Origin: Erysipelotrichaceae bacterium | GTDB taxonomy: Bacteria; Bacillota_I; Bacilli_A; Erysipelotrichales; Erysipelotrichaceae | Length of the DNA stretch: 23,287 bases | Reading direction: 5' to 3' | Assembly: GCA_019415435.1 (NCBI GenBank) | Contig: DXZE01000032.1 | Location: 1-23,287 of the forward strand | Shown: positions 7,807 through 16,153 of the stretch, piece by piece | Layout: each line of letters opens with the position of its first letter | Position numbering within the stretch: position 1 is the stretch's first letter | The notes under the pieces: generated by a model | Seen by the model: the letters and a program-made list of their open reading frames with translations, nothing else | The model's database searches: none | Told to the model about the DNA's origin: nothing | Position numbers and translations under genes: made by a program

Positions 7807-8930
7807 GCATCATCCTCATCATGGAAGCCATCCCATACAGGCTTACCTGTGTATTTCTTAGGCTTTACTTCACCTCTTAATACCTGTAAAGCTGCCTGGG
7901 CCATCGCATCCTGTTCAAATTCACCCGGATAGGAAACAATCGGTGCAATCCATCCGCAATCTGCCTGAATAGTATCTACAACTCCAGGGATTCTTAATAA
8001 TCCTCCGGTCAAGAGAATGGCGTCTACCTTACCCTGTAATGGAGCAGCCATCATGCAGATCCACTTGGAGCACTGGTAGATCATAGCTTCCCATACTCTT
8101 TTGGCTTCTTTGTTACCTCTTCTGATTCTCTCATAGAATATCTTGGAAGAATCAGATGTTCCAAACCAGGAAGATAAACCGCCCTGCTGTGAGCAGAGAT
8201 CTCTTACTTCCTGTTTGCTCGTTTTATCCCAGAAATAATCCAGAACGTCGGTAACTGCCATAGAACCCATACGGGTAGGTGTGAATGGTCCTTCCCCACC
8301 ACCGGCATCATTTCCATCAATCATACGTCCATGTTTATGAGCAGTAATAGAAATACCGCCATCAATATGAGCAATGATGAGATTCAGATCTTCATAGTTC
8401 TTTCCAACAGACTTTGCATAATAACGTCCTGTAGCCTTGGCATTCAGAACATGTGCGGTGGCTCTTCTGTAAACACCTTTGACACCTGTAATTCTTGCCT
8501 TGTCACAGAGTTCATCTACAACCGGCGGATCAATCGTCAAACAAATACATCCGTATTTTCTGGCAATTTCTTCAGCCATCTGTACACCAAGCATAGAAGA
8601 ATGATAGAAATGTCCTTTGACTTCCTTTGTATCTTCAATAAGCTTGTCATCTACTGCATAGATGCCGCTTTCACATGCATAGCATGGACCGCCTCTTCCT
8701 ACAACTGCATCAATGCCTGTTAGATCAATGCGGGAATCCTTTAAGAATCTTCTGACACCGAACATTCTGTAATCCAGCTGATCGTTGATTGTCTTATATT
8801 CCTTCAACTTTGATGAATCATGGAATACGCTTCTTGAAACAATGCATTTCTCATTTTCAAATAAAGCTACCTTGGTAGAAGTTGAACCGGGATTTACTAC
8901 AAATACTCTGTATACTTTTTCCTCACTCAT
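7803..8930 (-). CDS. buk: Butyrate kinase
   Basis: Acetokinase-family enzyme that interconverts butyryl phosphate plus ADP with butyrate plus ATP; related acids such as isobutyrate or branched-chain acids are possible substrates. NPGSTSTK (13-20) is the N-terminal phosphate motif, followed by GRGGPCY, HIDGGIS and GGGEGPFTPTRMG. I chose the ATG at 8930 (375 residues) because GAGGT lies 7 nt upstream. A GTG six codons earlier would put the ribosome site inside the gene. A phosphotransbutyrylase (ptb) normally sits next to buk but none is in this window; the partner here is a HAD phosphatase with an ATGA overlap. Butyrate production is therefore suggested but not shown. Confidence 0.9.
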   Translation of the reverse strand: MSEEKVYRVFVVNPGSTSTKVALFENEKCIVSRSVFHDSSKLKEYKTINDQLDYRMFGVRRFLKDSRIDLTGIDAVVGRGGPCYACESGIYAVDDKLIEDTKEVKGHFYHSSMLGVQMAEEIARKYGCICLTIDPPVVDELCDKARITGVKGVYRRATAHVLNAKATGRYYAKSVGKNYEDLNLIIAHIDGGISITAHKHGRMIDGNDAGGGEGPFTPTRMGSMAVTDVLDYFWDKTSKQEVRDLCSQQGGLSSWFGTSDSSKIFYERIRRGNKEAKRVWEAMIYQCSKWICMMAAPLQGKVDAILLTGGLLRIPGVVDTIQADCGWIAPIVSYPGEFEQDAMAQAALQVLRGEVKPKKYTGKPVWDGFHDEDDA

Positions 8931-9015
8931 TTGTATTACCTCAATCACCGAGTTCCATATTAACGCGATTAACAGTGAAAATAAAGAAACATAATACCAT
9001 TTATGTTCATGATTC

Positions 9016-9044
9016 TTGTACAGATTTTATTAGAAGCGTATGAT
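9016..9044 (+). promoter_or_regulatory. Sigma-A-type promoter of pfkA
   Basis: TTGTAC (9016-9021), a 17-nt spacer and TATGAT (9039-9044). The predicted start is near 9051, with AAGGAG (9063-9068) in the short leader. This is the clearest promoter in the window. Confidence 0.75.
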
Positions 9045-9076
9045 TAAGACAGATAATTATTTAAGGAGATAATTGT

Positions 9077-10156
9077 ATGCTGAGAATTGGTATGCTGACA
9101 AGCGGCGGTGATTGTCAGGCACTGAATGCAGCAATGCGCGGTGTCTATAAAGTTGTCACCAATAATGCAAAGGAACCAGTAGAGTTTTATGGTTTTGAAG
9201 ATGGATACAAGGGCCTGATGTATGGTCATTTCAGATTACTGGGAGATAATGATTTCTCCAATATTCTGACAGTAGGAGGAACTATCCTTGGTACATCCAG
9301 AGTTCCATTCAAAACGATTCATGAACCGGATGAGAATGGTCTGGATAAAGTAGAAGCCATGAAACAGACATATTACAAGCTGCAGTTGGATTGTCTTGTT
9401 ATGCTTGGTGGAAATGGTTCTACAAAGACCGCTAATTTATTAAGTGAAGAAGGATTAAATGTCATTACTCTTCCTAAGACAATTGATAATGATCTGTATG
9501 GTACGGATATGACTTTCGGTTTCCAGTCTGCAGTAGATATTGCGACAAGATGTATTGATGAAATTCATACAACTGCTTCTTCCCATGGACGTGTATTTAT
9601 TGTAGAAATCATGGGCCATAAGACAGGCTGGCTGCCATTAAATGCAGGTATTGCCGGTGGTGCTGATATCATTCTGTTACCTGAAATTCCTTATGATCTT
9701 AAAAATGTCATTAATGTCATTGAAAAGCGCGATGCCGAAGGTAAGAGATTCACGATTATTTCCATGGCTGAAGGTGCGATATCCAAGAATGATGCCAAGC
9801 TGAGTAAGAAGGAATATCGTAAGAAGCTTGAAAAGTATACATTCCCTTCTCCTTCTTATGAATTAGCAGATAAGATTACCAAAGCTACTGGTCGAGAAGT
9901 ACGTGTTACCGTTCCGGGACATATCCAGAGAGGCGGTACACCGGATGCGTATGACCGTGTATTTGCATCACGCTTAGGTGCTGAGGCAGGAAGACAGATA
10001 TTGAAGAAGAAGTTTGGCTTTATGGTCGGTTATAAAAACAGAGAGATGGTATATGTACCATTAAAAGATGTTGCCGGTAAGTTAAAGACCGTAGATCCAA
10101 ATGCCAAGATTATCAAGGAAGCAAAACTCCTGGGTATATCCTTTGGAGATGAATAA
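9077..10156 (+). CDS. pfkA: 6-phosphofructokinase with a mixed ATP/PPi-type active site
   Basis: Phosphorylates fructose-6-phosphate to the 1,6-bisphosphate in glycolysis. Visible motifs are LTSGGDCQALNAAMRG (8-22), GGNGST (111-116), PKTIDND with catalytic D137 (133-139), IMGHKTGWL and the substrate-binding PGHIQRGG. In E. coli numbering, position 104 is Gly (ATP-type) but 124 is Lys (K134 here), as in PPi-using and group III enzymes. The Mg-contact D103 is replaced by Asn (N113). The usual PG of GGDxPG is QA. At 359 residues it is longer than the 320-residue bacterial ATP enzymes, as group III proteins are. The phosphoryl donor is therefore uncertain. It has its own promoter and terminator. 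Confidence 0.92.
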   Translation: MLRIGMLTSGGDCQALNAAMRGVYKVVTNNAKEPVEFYGFEDGYKGLMYGHFRLLGDNDFSNILTVGGTILGTSRVPFKTIHEPDENGLDKVEAMKQTYYKLQLDCLVMLGGNGSTKTANLLSEEGLNVITLPKTIDNDLYGTDMTFGFQSAVDIATRCIDEIHTTASSHGRVFIVEIMGHKTGWLPLNAGIAGGADIILLPEIPYDLKNVINVIEKRDAEGKRFTIISMAEGAISKNDAKLSKKEYRKKLEKYTFPSPSYELADKITKATGREVRVTVPGHIQRGGTPDAYDRVFASRLGAEAGRQILKKKFGFMVGYKNREMVYVPLKDVAGKLKTVDPNAKIIKEAKLLGISFGDE

Positions 10157-10166
10157 CATTCCTATT

Positions 10167-10194
10167 AAAAAAGTGGCCAAACGGTCACTTTTTT
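10167..10194. terminator. Bidirectional terminator between pfkA and the GH3 gene
   Basis: A 12-bp stem with one G-T pair (10167-10178 with 10183-10194) and an AAAC loop. It has six A on one side and six T on the other, so it serves both strands. It includes the stop codon of the GH3 gene. Confidence 0.9.
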
Positions 10195-12521
10195 CGTCCT
10201 CCAAAGAACTCTTTGATGATTTTATGGAGTCTCTTCCATTCATGCTTGTTCATATATGAGGCAATATCATTCACCAGATCCCAGCTTGCTCCATTAATAA
10301 ATAACAGCTGACGCAATGGCATGACTCTTACCGATTCATCATCTACACCATCGATATTTCCATATCTGACCATTAGATGAACAACCCAGTTTACAACTTT
10401 CCCTAGTTTCTTTCTGCTTAATTCCCCTATTGTTGTATCCGCATTAAATGGCTTCATTTCTTCTTCATCAGGTATTTTCTTACCAAGCATGGTTTCAAAA
10501 TCAGACTTTCTTATCTGAAGACCATCTTTTTCCACATGGAAATATGTCTTCTGTATTGTACTGTATGGATCTTTATTACCAGAAAGATAAATATCTTCTT
10601 TACACAGCACTTCTGAAACAGATGCACATGCCATGATGGTATAGCTGCCTTCTTCCAAAGACATCTCATGCAGTTTTACATCATAGTATTTCAAGGCATC
10701 AATGTCTGTAGTAACAGTAACTTTCTTCTCTTCTCCTGCCTTAAGATACACTTTATCAAAACCAATCAGCCATTTCATTTCACGGGCAATCCTGCTTTCT
10801 TTCATACCCGCATATAGTTCAATGACATCTGCACCATCTGCAGAACCGGTATTCTTCACTTTCATAGTTACAAGAAGCTGATGATCTTTCTCTTTAACAT
10901 GCATATCTGATACTGCAAAAGATGTATAAGACAGCCCATATCCAAACGGGAAACATACCGGAATATCAAAGGTATCGTAATATCTGTATCCGGTATAGAT
11001 TGTTTCCCGATACTGTACACTATGAACATACTGACTGAAGTTATGATAAGAAGGATTGTCCTCAAGTCTCTTTGGCCATGTTTCGGCTAGTCTTCCGGAT
11101 GGATTGACATCTCCATACAGTAAAGAGGCACAGGATTTACCAGACTGACATCCGGCAAGATACATTAACAGAATTCCTTTTACATCATCCGCAAATGGCA
11201 GCTCCACCGGAGCACCACACTCTAAGATAATAATGACATTATGATTAACTTTCGTAACTTCCTGTATTAAAGATAACTGATCAGATGGCAGACACATATT
11301 CTTACGGTCATAGCCTTCTGATTCAATTCCTTGCATTAAACCGCAGACAAGAATCACTTTATCCTTAGTCTTTGCTAAAGATACAGCTCTTTTACGTAAG
11401 GATTCTTCATTATCAAAGCCATAACCAGGTTCATACTGGAAAGGAATGTTTCTTTCCTTCAATGCCACATAGAGATTATCTTCGGCATAAGGAAGAACAT
11501 TTGCGGAACCGGCTGCACCTGTGACGGGGTTCTTGGCAAAAGTGCCGATTAAGGCAATACTTTCATCTTTCTTTAATGGAAGAATGTTATCTTCATTCTT
11601 TAGTAAGACTGCAGATTGTTCCGCTGCTTTTCTTGCAAAAGCAAGATGGGCATTACGGTCATATTTCTTTCTTTCATAGTGAGAGCACTTATGAACGATA
11701 TCTAAGAGATAATCAATATTCTGATCCAGCTTTTCTTTATTTAAAGTACCCTCTTCAATACCTTTTTCAATGCATTTCTGTATACCGATGTTACCGCCAG
11801 GCATCTCTAAAGATAACCCTGCCGCAGCAGAAGCCACGGGATCAGAAACACCACCCCAGTCTGAGATAAAAGTACCATCAAAACCCTCTTTTCTGGCTTC
11901 TTCCATCAATGCTTTATTTTCGGCGCAATACGTACCATTTAAAAGATTATATGCCGTCATGATTGTCCATGGGTGTCCTTCACGGATAGCAATCATGAAT
12001 TGCTTCAGATAGATTTCATGTAGTGTACGTTCATCAATGATACTGTCAGCGACAAGTCTTGCATATTCACGGGAGTTACCCGCAAAATGCTTTAAGGAAG
12101 TGCCAATACCGTTGCTTTGAACACCCTGAATATAGGCAGCTGCCTCTTTTCCGGATAAGAAAGGATCTTCTGAAAAGTATTCAAAATTACGTCCACACAA
12201 AGGAGAACGCTTATGACAGACACCCGGTCCAAGAATAATATCGATACCTTCCTGCATGCACTCTTCTGATAATATCTTTCCATACTCATAGATTAATTTC
12301 TGATCAAAGGAACATGCCATTAAAGAAGCTGTAGGCAGAGCTGTCGCAGGTTTTGACTGACCAAAACCCAATTCATTATCAGAGATCTCTATTCTTAAAC
12401 CATTCGGTCCATCACTGGTTCTGATGGATGGAATATCTTTATCAGGAATACTGTATGTGCACCATTTATCCCTTCCTCCAAATAATAGAGCTTCTTCTTT
12501 TACAGTGAGCTTGTCCTTCAT
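10185..12521 (-). CDS. Glycoside hydrolase family 3 (beta-glucosidase-like)
   Basis: Retaining exo-glycosidase, most likely beta-glucosidase or beta-xylosidase; the sugar cannot be fixed from sequence. The N-terminal barrel has KHFAGNSRE (144-152) and the nucleophile D221 in FISDWGG. The second domain has GIESEGYDR (398-406), the usual place of the acid/base glutamate. A fibronectin-III-like domain follows (about 545-620). The last 100 residues form an extra helical tail with no motif I know. No signal peptide is visible, so it should act on sugars taken into the cytoplasm. It overlaps the upstream glycosyltransferase-regulator gene by 4 nt (ATGA) and ends in a terminator as the last gene of the unit. 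Confidence 0.93.
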   Translation of the reverse strand: MKDKLTVKEEALLFGGRDKWCTYSIPDKDIPSIRTSDGPNGLRIEISDNELGFGQSKPATALPTASLMACSFDQKLIYEYGKILSEECMQEGIDIILGPGVCHKRSPLCGRNFEYFSEDPFLSGKEAAAYIQGVQSNGIGTSLKHFAGNSREYARLVADSIIDERTLHEIYLKQFMIAIREGHPWTIMTAYNLLNGTYCAENKALMEEARKEGFDGTFISDWGGVSDPVASAAAGLSLEMPGGNIGIQKCIEKGIEEGTLNKEKLDQNIDYLLDIVHKCSHYERKKYDRNAHLAFARKAAEQSAVLLKNEDNILPLKKDESIALIGTFAKNPVTGAAGSANVLPYAEDNLYVALKERNIPFQYEPGYGFDNEESLRKRAVSLAKTKDKVILVCGLMQGIESEGYDRKNMCLPSDQLSLIQEVTKVNHNVIIILECGAPVELPFADDVKGILLMYLAGCQSGKSCASLLYGDVNPSGRLAETWPKRLEDNPSYHNFSQYVHSVQYRETIYTGYRYYDTFDIPVCFPFGYGLSYTSFAVSDMHVKEKDHQLLVTMKVKNTGSADGADVIELYAGMKESRIAREMKWLIGFDKVYLKAGEEKKVTVTTDIDALKYYDVKLHEMSLEEGSYTIMACASVSEVLCKEDIYLSGNKDPYSTIQKTYFHVEKDGLQIRKSDFETMLGKKIPDEEEMKPFNADTTIGELSRKKLGKVVNWVVHLMVRYGNIDGVDDESVRVMPLRQLLFINGASWDLVNDIASYMNKHEWKRLHKIIKEFFGGRKK

Positions 12522-13825
12522 AAAACCTTCTTGAGATTATCACTCATTTGATTCAAAGCATTTGAAATTGTATCTTTTTCTTCTTTATCAAAACCTCTGA
12601 ATGCAGTTTGTTCCAGATCCTGTAATGCAATAACGATATCATCACTGATTTCAGCAGCTTCATCACTTAGTGTAAAATGCATTTTCCCACCTGACATGTC
12701 CATACTGACAAGTCCATTCATCTGTAATCTTGTCAGAATAACGGATACACTCAGCTGACTGATACCTGTATAGTCTGCGATCTCTTCACTGGAAGTCACT
12801 TCATTAGAAGTTAATAAAGCAGACATTACCTTAACATCATTTAATCCAAGATTATGTTTCAGGGCAACATTATTCATATAGCTGTCATGTACTTTTTCTA
12901 CATAATATGCAAAAGAAGAGATAGAGGCAGTATTATTCGGATCATAGGACGCAATTACTTTTTCTTTTCCTAACTTCTTTGTGGAAGGAAAGATTGGATT
13001 AGCAGTATCATCCTTTGCGGCAGAAACAAGGAAGCCGGCAATACTCAGACGGGACTTGCGGTATTCCTTTTCATCGAGAATATGACGGTAGAAATTATTG
13101 TAATAGTTAAAGACGTTGGTCTTCATGGCAACTACTTTTGGAAGTGACATGGTTTGTGAAACTAATGAACCCTTTGTCTTTACATAGTAATAAACAGGAA
13201 TCTGAAGAGCTGCGACCCTTTCAACATGTAACAAATACTCAAGATTAAAGATAAAGTCTTCACACCAGTTCAGATCTTCATCCATCTTCAGATCATATTC
13301 TTTGATCAGATCTCTTTTGTAAAGCTTATTCCATAAAACACCATAATAGTAATCAGCTGGTGAATCCATCATCAGTTCCGCAAACTGTTGAATTGTTAAA
13401 AGATCATCAGAACTGATGCAGCCTTTCCGGGCAACATTATTACCGACAACCCGATAGAAATCAGCAATTACAAGATCTACACCCTTTGTCTCCATGGTAC
13501 GGATTAAATTCTTAGTGGAGTCTTTTGGAATCCAGTCATCCGCATCCATAAACTGAATATACCTGCCATGGGCATTTTCCAATGCCGTATTTCTGGCTTT
13601 GGAAACACCGCCATTCTCCTTATGAATCACATGAACTCTTTTATCTCCAGAGGCAAATGTATCCAATACTTCAGATGAACCATCTGTGCTTCCATCATCC
13701 ACACAGATAACTTCATAATCCTGATATTCCTGATTCAAAACAGACTGCAGACATCGTTCAATGCCCAGATCTTTGCCTTTATTGGCATTGTATACAGGAA
13801 TAATGATACTGACTTGTGGATTCAT
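12518..13825 (-). CDS. Family 2 glycosyltransferase fused to a MarR-like winged-helix domain
   Basis: One continuous 435-residue frame. Residues 1-240 are a GT-A fold GT2: VSIIIPVYN, nucleotide-sugar binding VDDGSTDGS (D43, D44), metal-binding DADD (94-97) and an ED pair (189-190). It likely transfers a sugar to a surface polymer; no membrane segment is visible. Residues about 300-435 look like a full MarR regulator: a long first helix, LNDVKVMSALL, TSSEEIADYTG, recognition helix SQLSVSVILTRLQMNGLV, a wing around MSGGKMHFTLSDEA, and a long C-terminal dimer helix. Residues 240-300 are a linker. It starts 1 nt after the LOG gene stop and overlaps the GH3 gene by 4 nt. The fusion is read directly; DNA binding is inferred. 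Confidence 0.85.
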   Translation of the reverse strand: MNPQVSIIIPVYNANKGKDLGIERCLQSVLNQEYQDYEVICVDDGSTDGSSEVLDTFASGDKRVHVIHKENGGVSKARNTALENAHGRYIQFMDADDWIPKDSTKNLIRTMETKGVDLVIADFYRVVGNNVARKGCISSDDLLTIQQFAELMMDSPADYYYGVLWNKLYKRDLIKEYDLKMDEDLNWCEDFIFNLEYLLHVERVAALQIPVYYYVKTKGSLVSQTMSLPKVVAMKTNVFNYYNNFYRHILDEKEYRKSRLSIAGFLVSAAKDDTANPIFPSTKKLGKEKVIASYDPNNTASISSFAYYVEKVHDSYMNNVALKHNLGLNDVKVMSALLTSNEVTSSEEIADYTGISQLSVSVILTRLQMNGLVSMDMSGGKMHFTLSDEAAEISDDIVIALQDLEQTAFRGFDKEEKDTISNALNQMSDNLKKVL

Positions 13826-13826
13826 C

Positions 13827-14375
13827 TTATTTCTCCTTCCATAGTGTTTGAAGCCTGTTTTCTATATCTTCCAGTGTGCTTTCAAAATACACATCTCTGC
13901 ATTCATCTTCATTTAAGAAACCAGCCTGATGCATATGATCCATCTGTTTCTTTAAAGGATCATAATAATGATTCAGGTTCAGAAGAAAGACTGGTTTATC
14001 AATTAAATGAAGACGGGATGCACTGATCACTTCTGGTATTTCTTCTAATGTACCAGGACCACCCGGCATTGCAATGAATGCATCACCAAGTTCCATCATT
14101 TTCTTTTTTCTTTCACTCATATCTTCTGTAACAATGAATGTATTCAGATGGGTATGATTCTTTTTGCCATTGATCATAAAACGCGGCATAATGCCGGTAA
14201 CTTTACCGCCTGTTTCTAAGACAGAATCCGCAAGAATACCCATGGTTCCTACAGCAGCACCACCATAAACCAATGTATAACCGTTACTGCCAATCCATGT
14301 ACCTAGTTTGCGGCATGCCTCACCATAGCATTTATCATTTCCAAAAGAAGATCCAAGATAAACTGTAATTTTCAT
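13827..14375 (-). CDS. LOG-family protein (TIGR00730; nucleoside-monophosphate phosphoribohydrolase-like)
   Basis: Rossmann-type protein of the Lonely Guy family, which cleaves nucleoside 5'-monophosphates into base and ribose-5-phosphate. In bacteria the physiological substrate is often AMP-like and unknown. Key motifs are GGAAVGTMG (38-46), SERKKKM (87-93) and the signature PGGPGTLEE (104-112). The 182 residues are the usual length. AAAGGA precedes the ATG and lies inside the end of the lipoprotein gene upstream; the downstream glycosyltransferase begins 1 nt after its stop. Why it sits with sugar genes is not clear. Confidence 0.92.
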   Translation of the reverse strand: MKITVYLGSSFGNDKCYGEACRKLGTWIGSNGYTLVYGGAAVGTMGILADSVLETGGKVTGIMPRFMINGKKNHTHLNTFIVTEDMSERKKKMMELGDAFIAMPGGPGTLEEIPEVISASRLHLIDKPVFLLNLNHYYDPLKKQMDHMHQAGFLNEDECRDVYFESTLEDIENRLQTLWKEK

Positions 14376-14380
14376 ATGTA

Positions 14381-15676
14381 TTATTCCTTTGTAAGCCAGG
14401 AGCCGTTATCAGCGATCCAGGCATCTGTCGCAATGCGATACCATGTATAGCCATCCGCATCCTTTGTTTCATAATACGGATACTCTGTACCAGAGGCAGA
14501 AATGCCTAATGTATCTGAGTTTACAGAAGCATCACTTCTGATAACAAGATCAGATACATTTACTGTAATATTGCCCTTTTCTTTATCTTTTATAGCAGTA
14601 TCTATAGTATTGATATTGACCTGTTCACCAGATTTAAGTGTATTCGAGATATCAATGACACCATACTTACCATGCCATTTCACAAATCCTTTACCCTTGT
14701 AAAGAACAGAGGCATCATCAAATATGAAGTCTGTCACTTCCTTACCAGTAGAATCTATATAACCCCATTTACCATACTTCTTGACTGGAGCATAGTCATC
14801 TTCAAAGTACTTAGCATCCTGATAGGATACGGCAATACCCTGGCCACTGTCCGCATCAATGACAGTAACATTATTTCCATCATCTACAACATAGTCTCCA
14901 TTGGCAAATGATCCTTCATGATAGTTGCCTGAAGCTAGTGGAATCACAGTGTTAGCAGCGGGATCATAAACAGCTTTGGATTGAGATGCATAGACATTAT
15001 TAACAATATCCAGAATGATTCTTCCAGATAAGATAGAAGGATCTAACTCTTCAAATGTCCAGCCCCTGCGGTTGCCGGCATCATCGGTTGTCATTACAAC
15101 AACCCCGAATGTATCATTGAGATAAGCAAAAAACGGTTCTGCATTAGAGGAATCATTTGGATCATCCTTGAAAGAATCAGAATCTGTCTCTGTTGTACTT
15201 TTAAAGTTTTTACTGAATACAATTGCCTTGGAAGAACTGTTATCCTGATAACCGAAAACCATTGCATCATTATAGATTCCACCGGTTATTCCCTCTTGCC
15301 TTGGTGTATTAAACAGACTGATGGAAACATCCGATAATTCTTTACCCTCATAATTCACCAGAGACTGCTCATTATCCTTTTCAGTAATGACTGCATCACC
15401 ACTGTATCCGCATACTTCGGCAGGATAACTATTCCATTCCGGTTCTGTTTTAACATACAGATCACCATAATCCTGTGTAGTTACTTTTACAAAGTAATGA
15501 TCTTCAGGATTCATCTCCGTAACTGAATCATATTCCAGAGTTGGTTTTACTTCCCATACGGTTTCTCTTTCCGGTTCTGCTGTTTTAACTGGTTTAGCAG
15601 AAGAAGCTTCCTTATTTCTGGATGCACACCCGCATAAAAGTGCAGCACTCATCATAATCATCATAAATTTCCGCAT
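14381..15676 (-). CDS. Lipoprotein with WG repeats and a C-terminal SH3-like domain
   Basis: Predicted cell-surface lipoprotein. A short basic head and hydrophobic stretch end in the lipobox LLCGC (lipidated C17 with this start). A Ser/Lys/Glu-rich spacer follows, then beta-rich sequence. WG-type repeats occur late in the protein (GKWGYIDSTGKEV and HGKYGVIDIS). A bacterial SH3-like domain (from about VNVSDLVIRSDASVNSD to the end) commonly binds peptidoglycan. Three starts are possible (GTG 15685, ATG 15682, ATG 15676). I chose 15676 because AGG lies 8 nt upstream; with the others it is too close. It lies upstream of the LOG gene with only a 5-nt gap, so it probably heads the LOG-GT-GH3 unit. 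Confidence 0.82.
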   Translation of the reverse strand: MRKFMMIMMSAALLCGCASRNKEASSAKPVKTAEPERETVWEVKPTLEYDSVTEMNPEDHYFVKVTTQDYGDLYVKTEPEWNSYPAEVCGYSGDAVITEKDNEQSLVNYEGKELSDVSISLFNTPRQEGITGGIYNDAMVFGYQDNSSSKAIVFSKNFKSTTETDSDSFKDDPNDSSNAEPFFAYLNDTFGVVVMTTDDAGNRRGWTFEELDPSILSGRIILDIVNNVYASQSKAVYDPAANTVIPLASGNYHEGSFANGDYVVDDGNNVTVIDADSGQGIAVSYQDAKYFEDDYAPVKKYGKWGYIDSTGKEVTDFIFDDASVLYKGKGFVKWHGKYGVIDISNTLKSGEQVNINTIDTAIKDKEKGNITVNVSDLVIRSDASVNSDTLGISASGTEYPYYETKDADGYTWYRIATDAWIADNGSWLTKE

Positions 15677-15713
15677 GTTCATCACCTGCTTTCTTTCATG
15701 ATTCTAACATAGT

Positions 15714-15736
15714 ACAGACATAATCTTAATGTCTGT
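15714..15736. repeat. Perfect inverted repeat, possible operator or weak terminator
   Basis: ACAGACAT, 7-nt loop, ATGTCTGT: a perfect 8-bp dyad placed between the stop of the 138-residue protein and the start of the lipoprotein gene. No T-run follows on the minus strand, so it is a poor terminator. Its position, 38 nt before the lipoprotein ATG, would suit a repressor site. Confidence 0.5.
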
Positions 15737-16153
15737 TCAAAAAGGAAAGTCATCTCTGTCTGGTAAATCCAGGTCAGAATTACCCTTTTCCTCCCAGTTT
15801 GTTCCATAAGGCACTCCATTTGAGGTATAGCCAGCTATATAACTGAAATTCTCATCCGCAAAATCAAATTGTTCTTCTGATAGTTTCTGTTTTCTTTTTT
15901 CCTTGCGCGCATGTAATGCATGGATTCTTTCTTCTTCGTTCTTTTCAGCCTGTTTGATAACTTCTTCAGACAGAGGTACGTTTAATTCCCCGAGATCTTT
16001 GACAGCTCTTTGAAACTCCAGATGAAATGACTTTCTGTAACTTGTAATGATATTCTTCTTTCTGTTCCGGTTAGGATCCTCCAGCCACAATCTTGCATGA
16101 TGCAGTCCTGCGGCATGTGTCATCGGTTTATTATGATGCTTTTTCTTCTTCAT
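15737..16153 (-). CDS. Conserved small basic protein with an IAGYTSxGxPYGxxWEE motif
   Basis: Function unknown. The 138-residue protein starts with a Lys/His-rich head (MKKKKHHNKP), has a highly charged helical middle (about 30-95, with KNEEERIHALHARKEKRKQK likely coiled), and ends in an acidic tail. Residues 103-122 read FSYIAGYTSNGVPYGTNWEE. I recall this type of segment from many small uncharacterised Firmicutes proteins, but cannot assign a role. No signal peptide or membrane helix. Its ATG overlaps the stop of the YitT gene by 4 nt, so it is translated with it. The composition suggests nucleic-acid contact, which is speculation. Confidence 0.75.
   Translation of the reverse strand: MKKKKHHNKPMTHAAGLHHARLWLEDPNRNRKKNIITSYRKSFHLEFQRAVKDLGELNVPLSEEVIKQAEKNEEERIHALHARKEKRKQKLSEEQFDFADENFSYIAGYTSNGVPYGTNWEEKGNSDLDLPDRDDFPF

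Noticed and set aside
8331..8723. 130-codon plus-strand frame inside buk
   Set aside because: Antisense shadow of a well-supported gene; the product is Cys/Asn/Ile-rich without family features.
8931..8948. GTG start of butyrate kinase six codons upstream
   Set aside because: The GAGGT ribosome site for the ATG at 8930 lies inside this extension.
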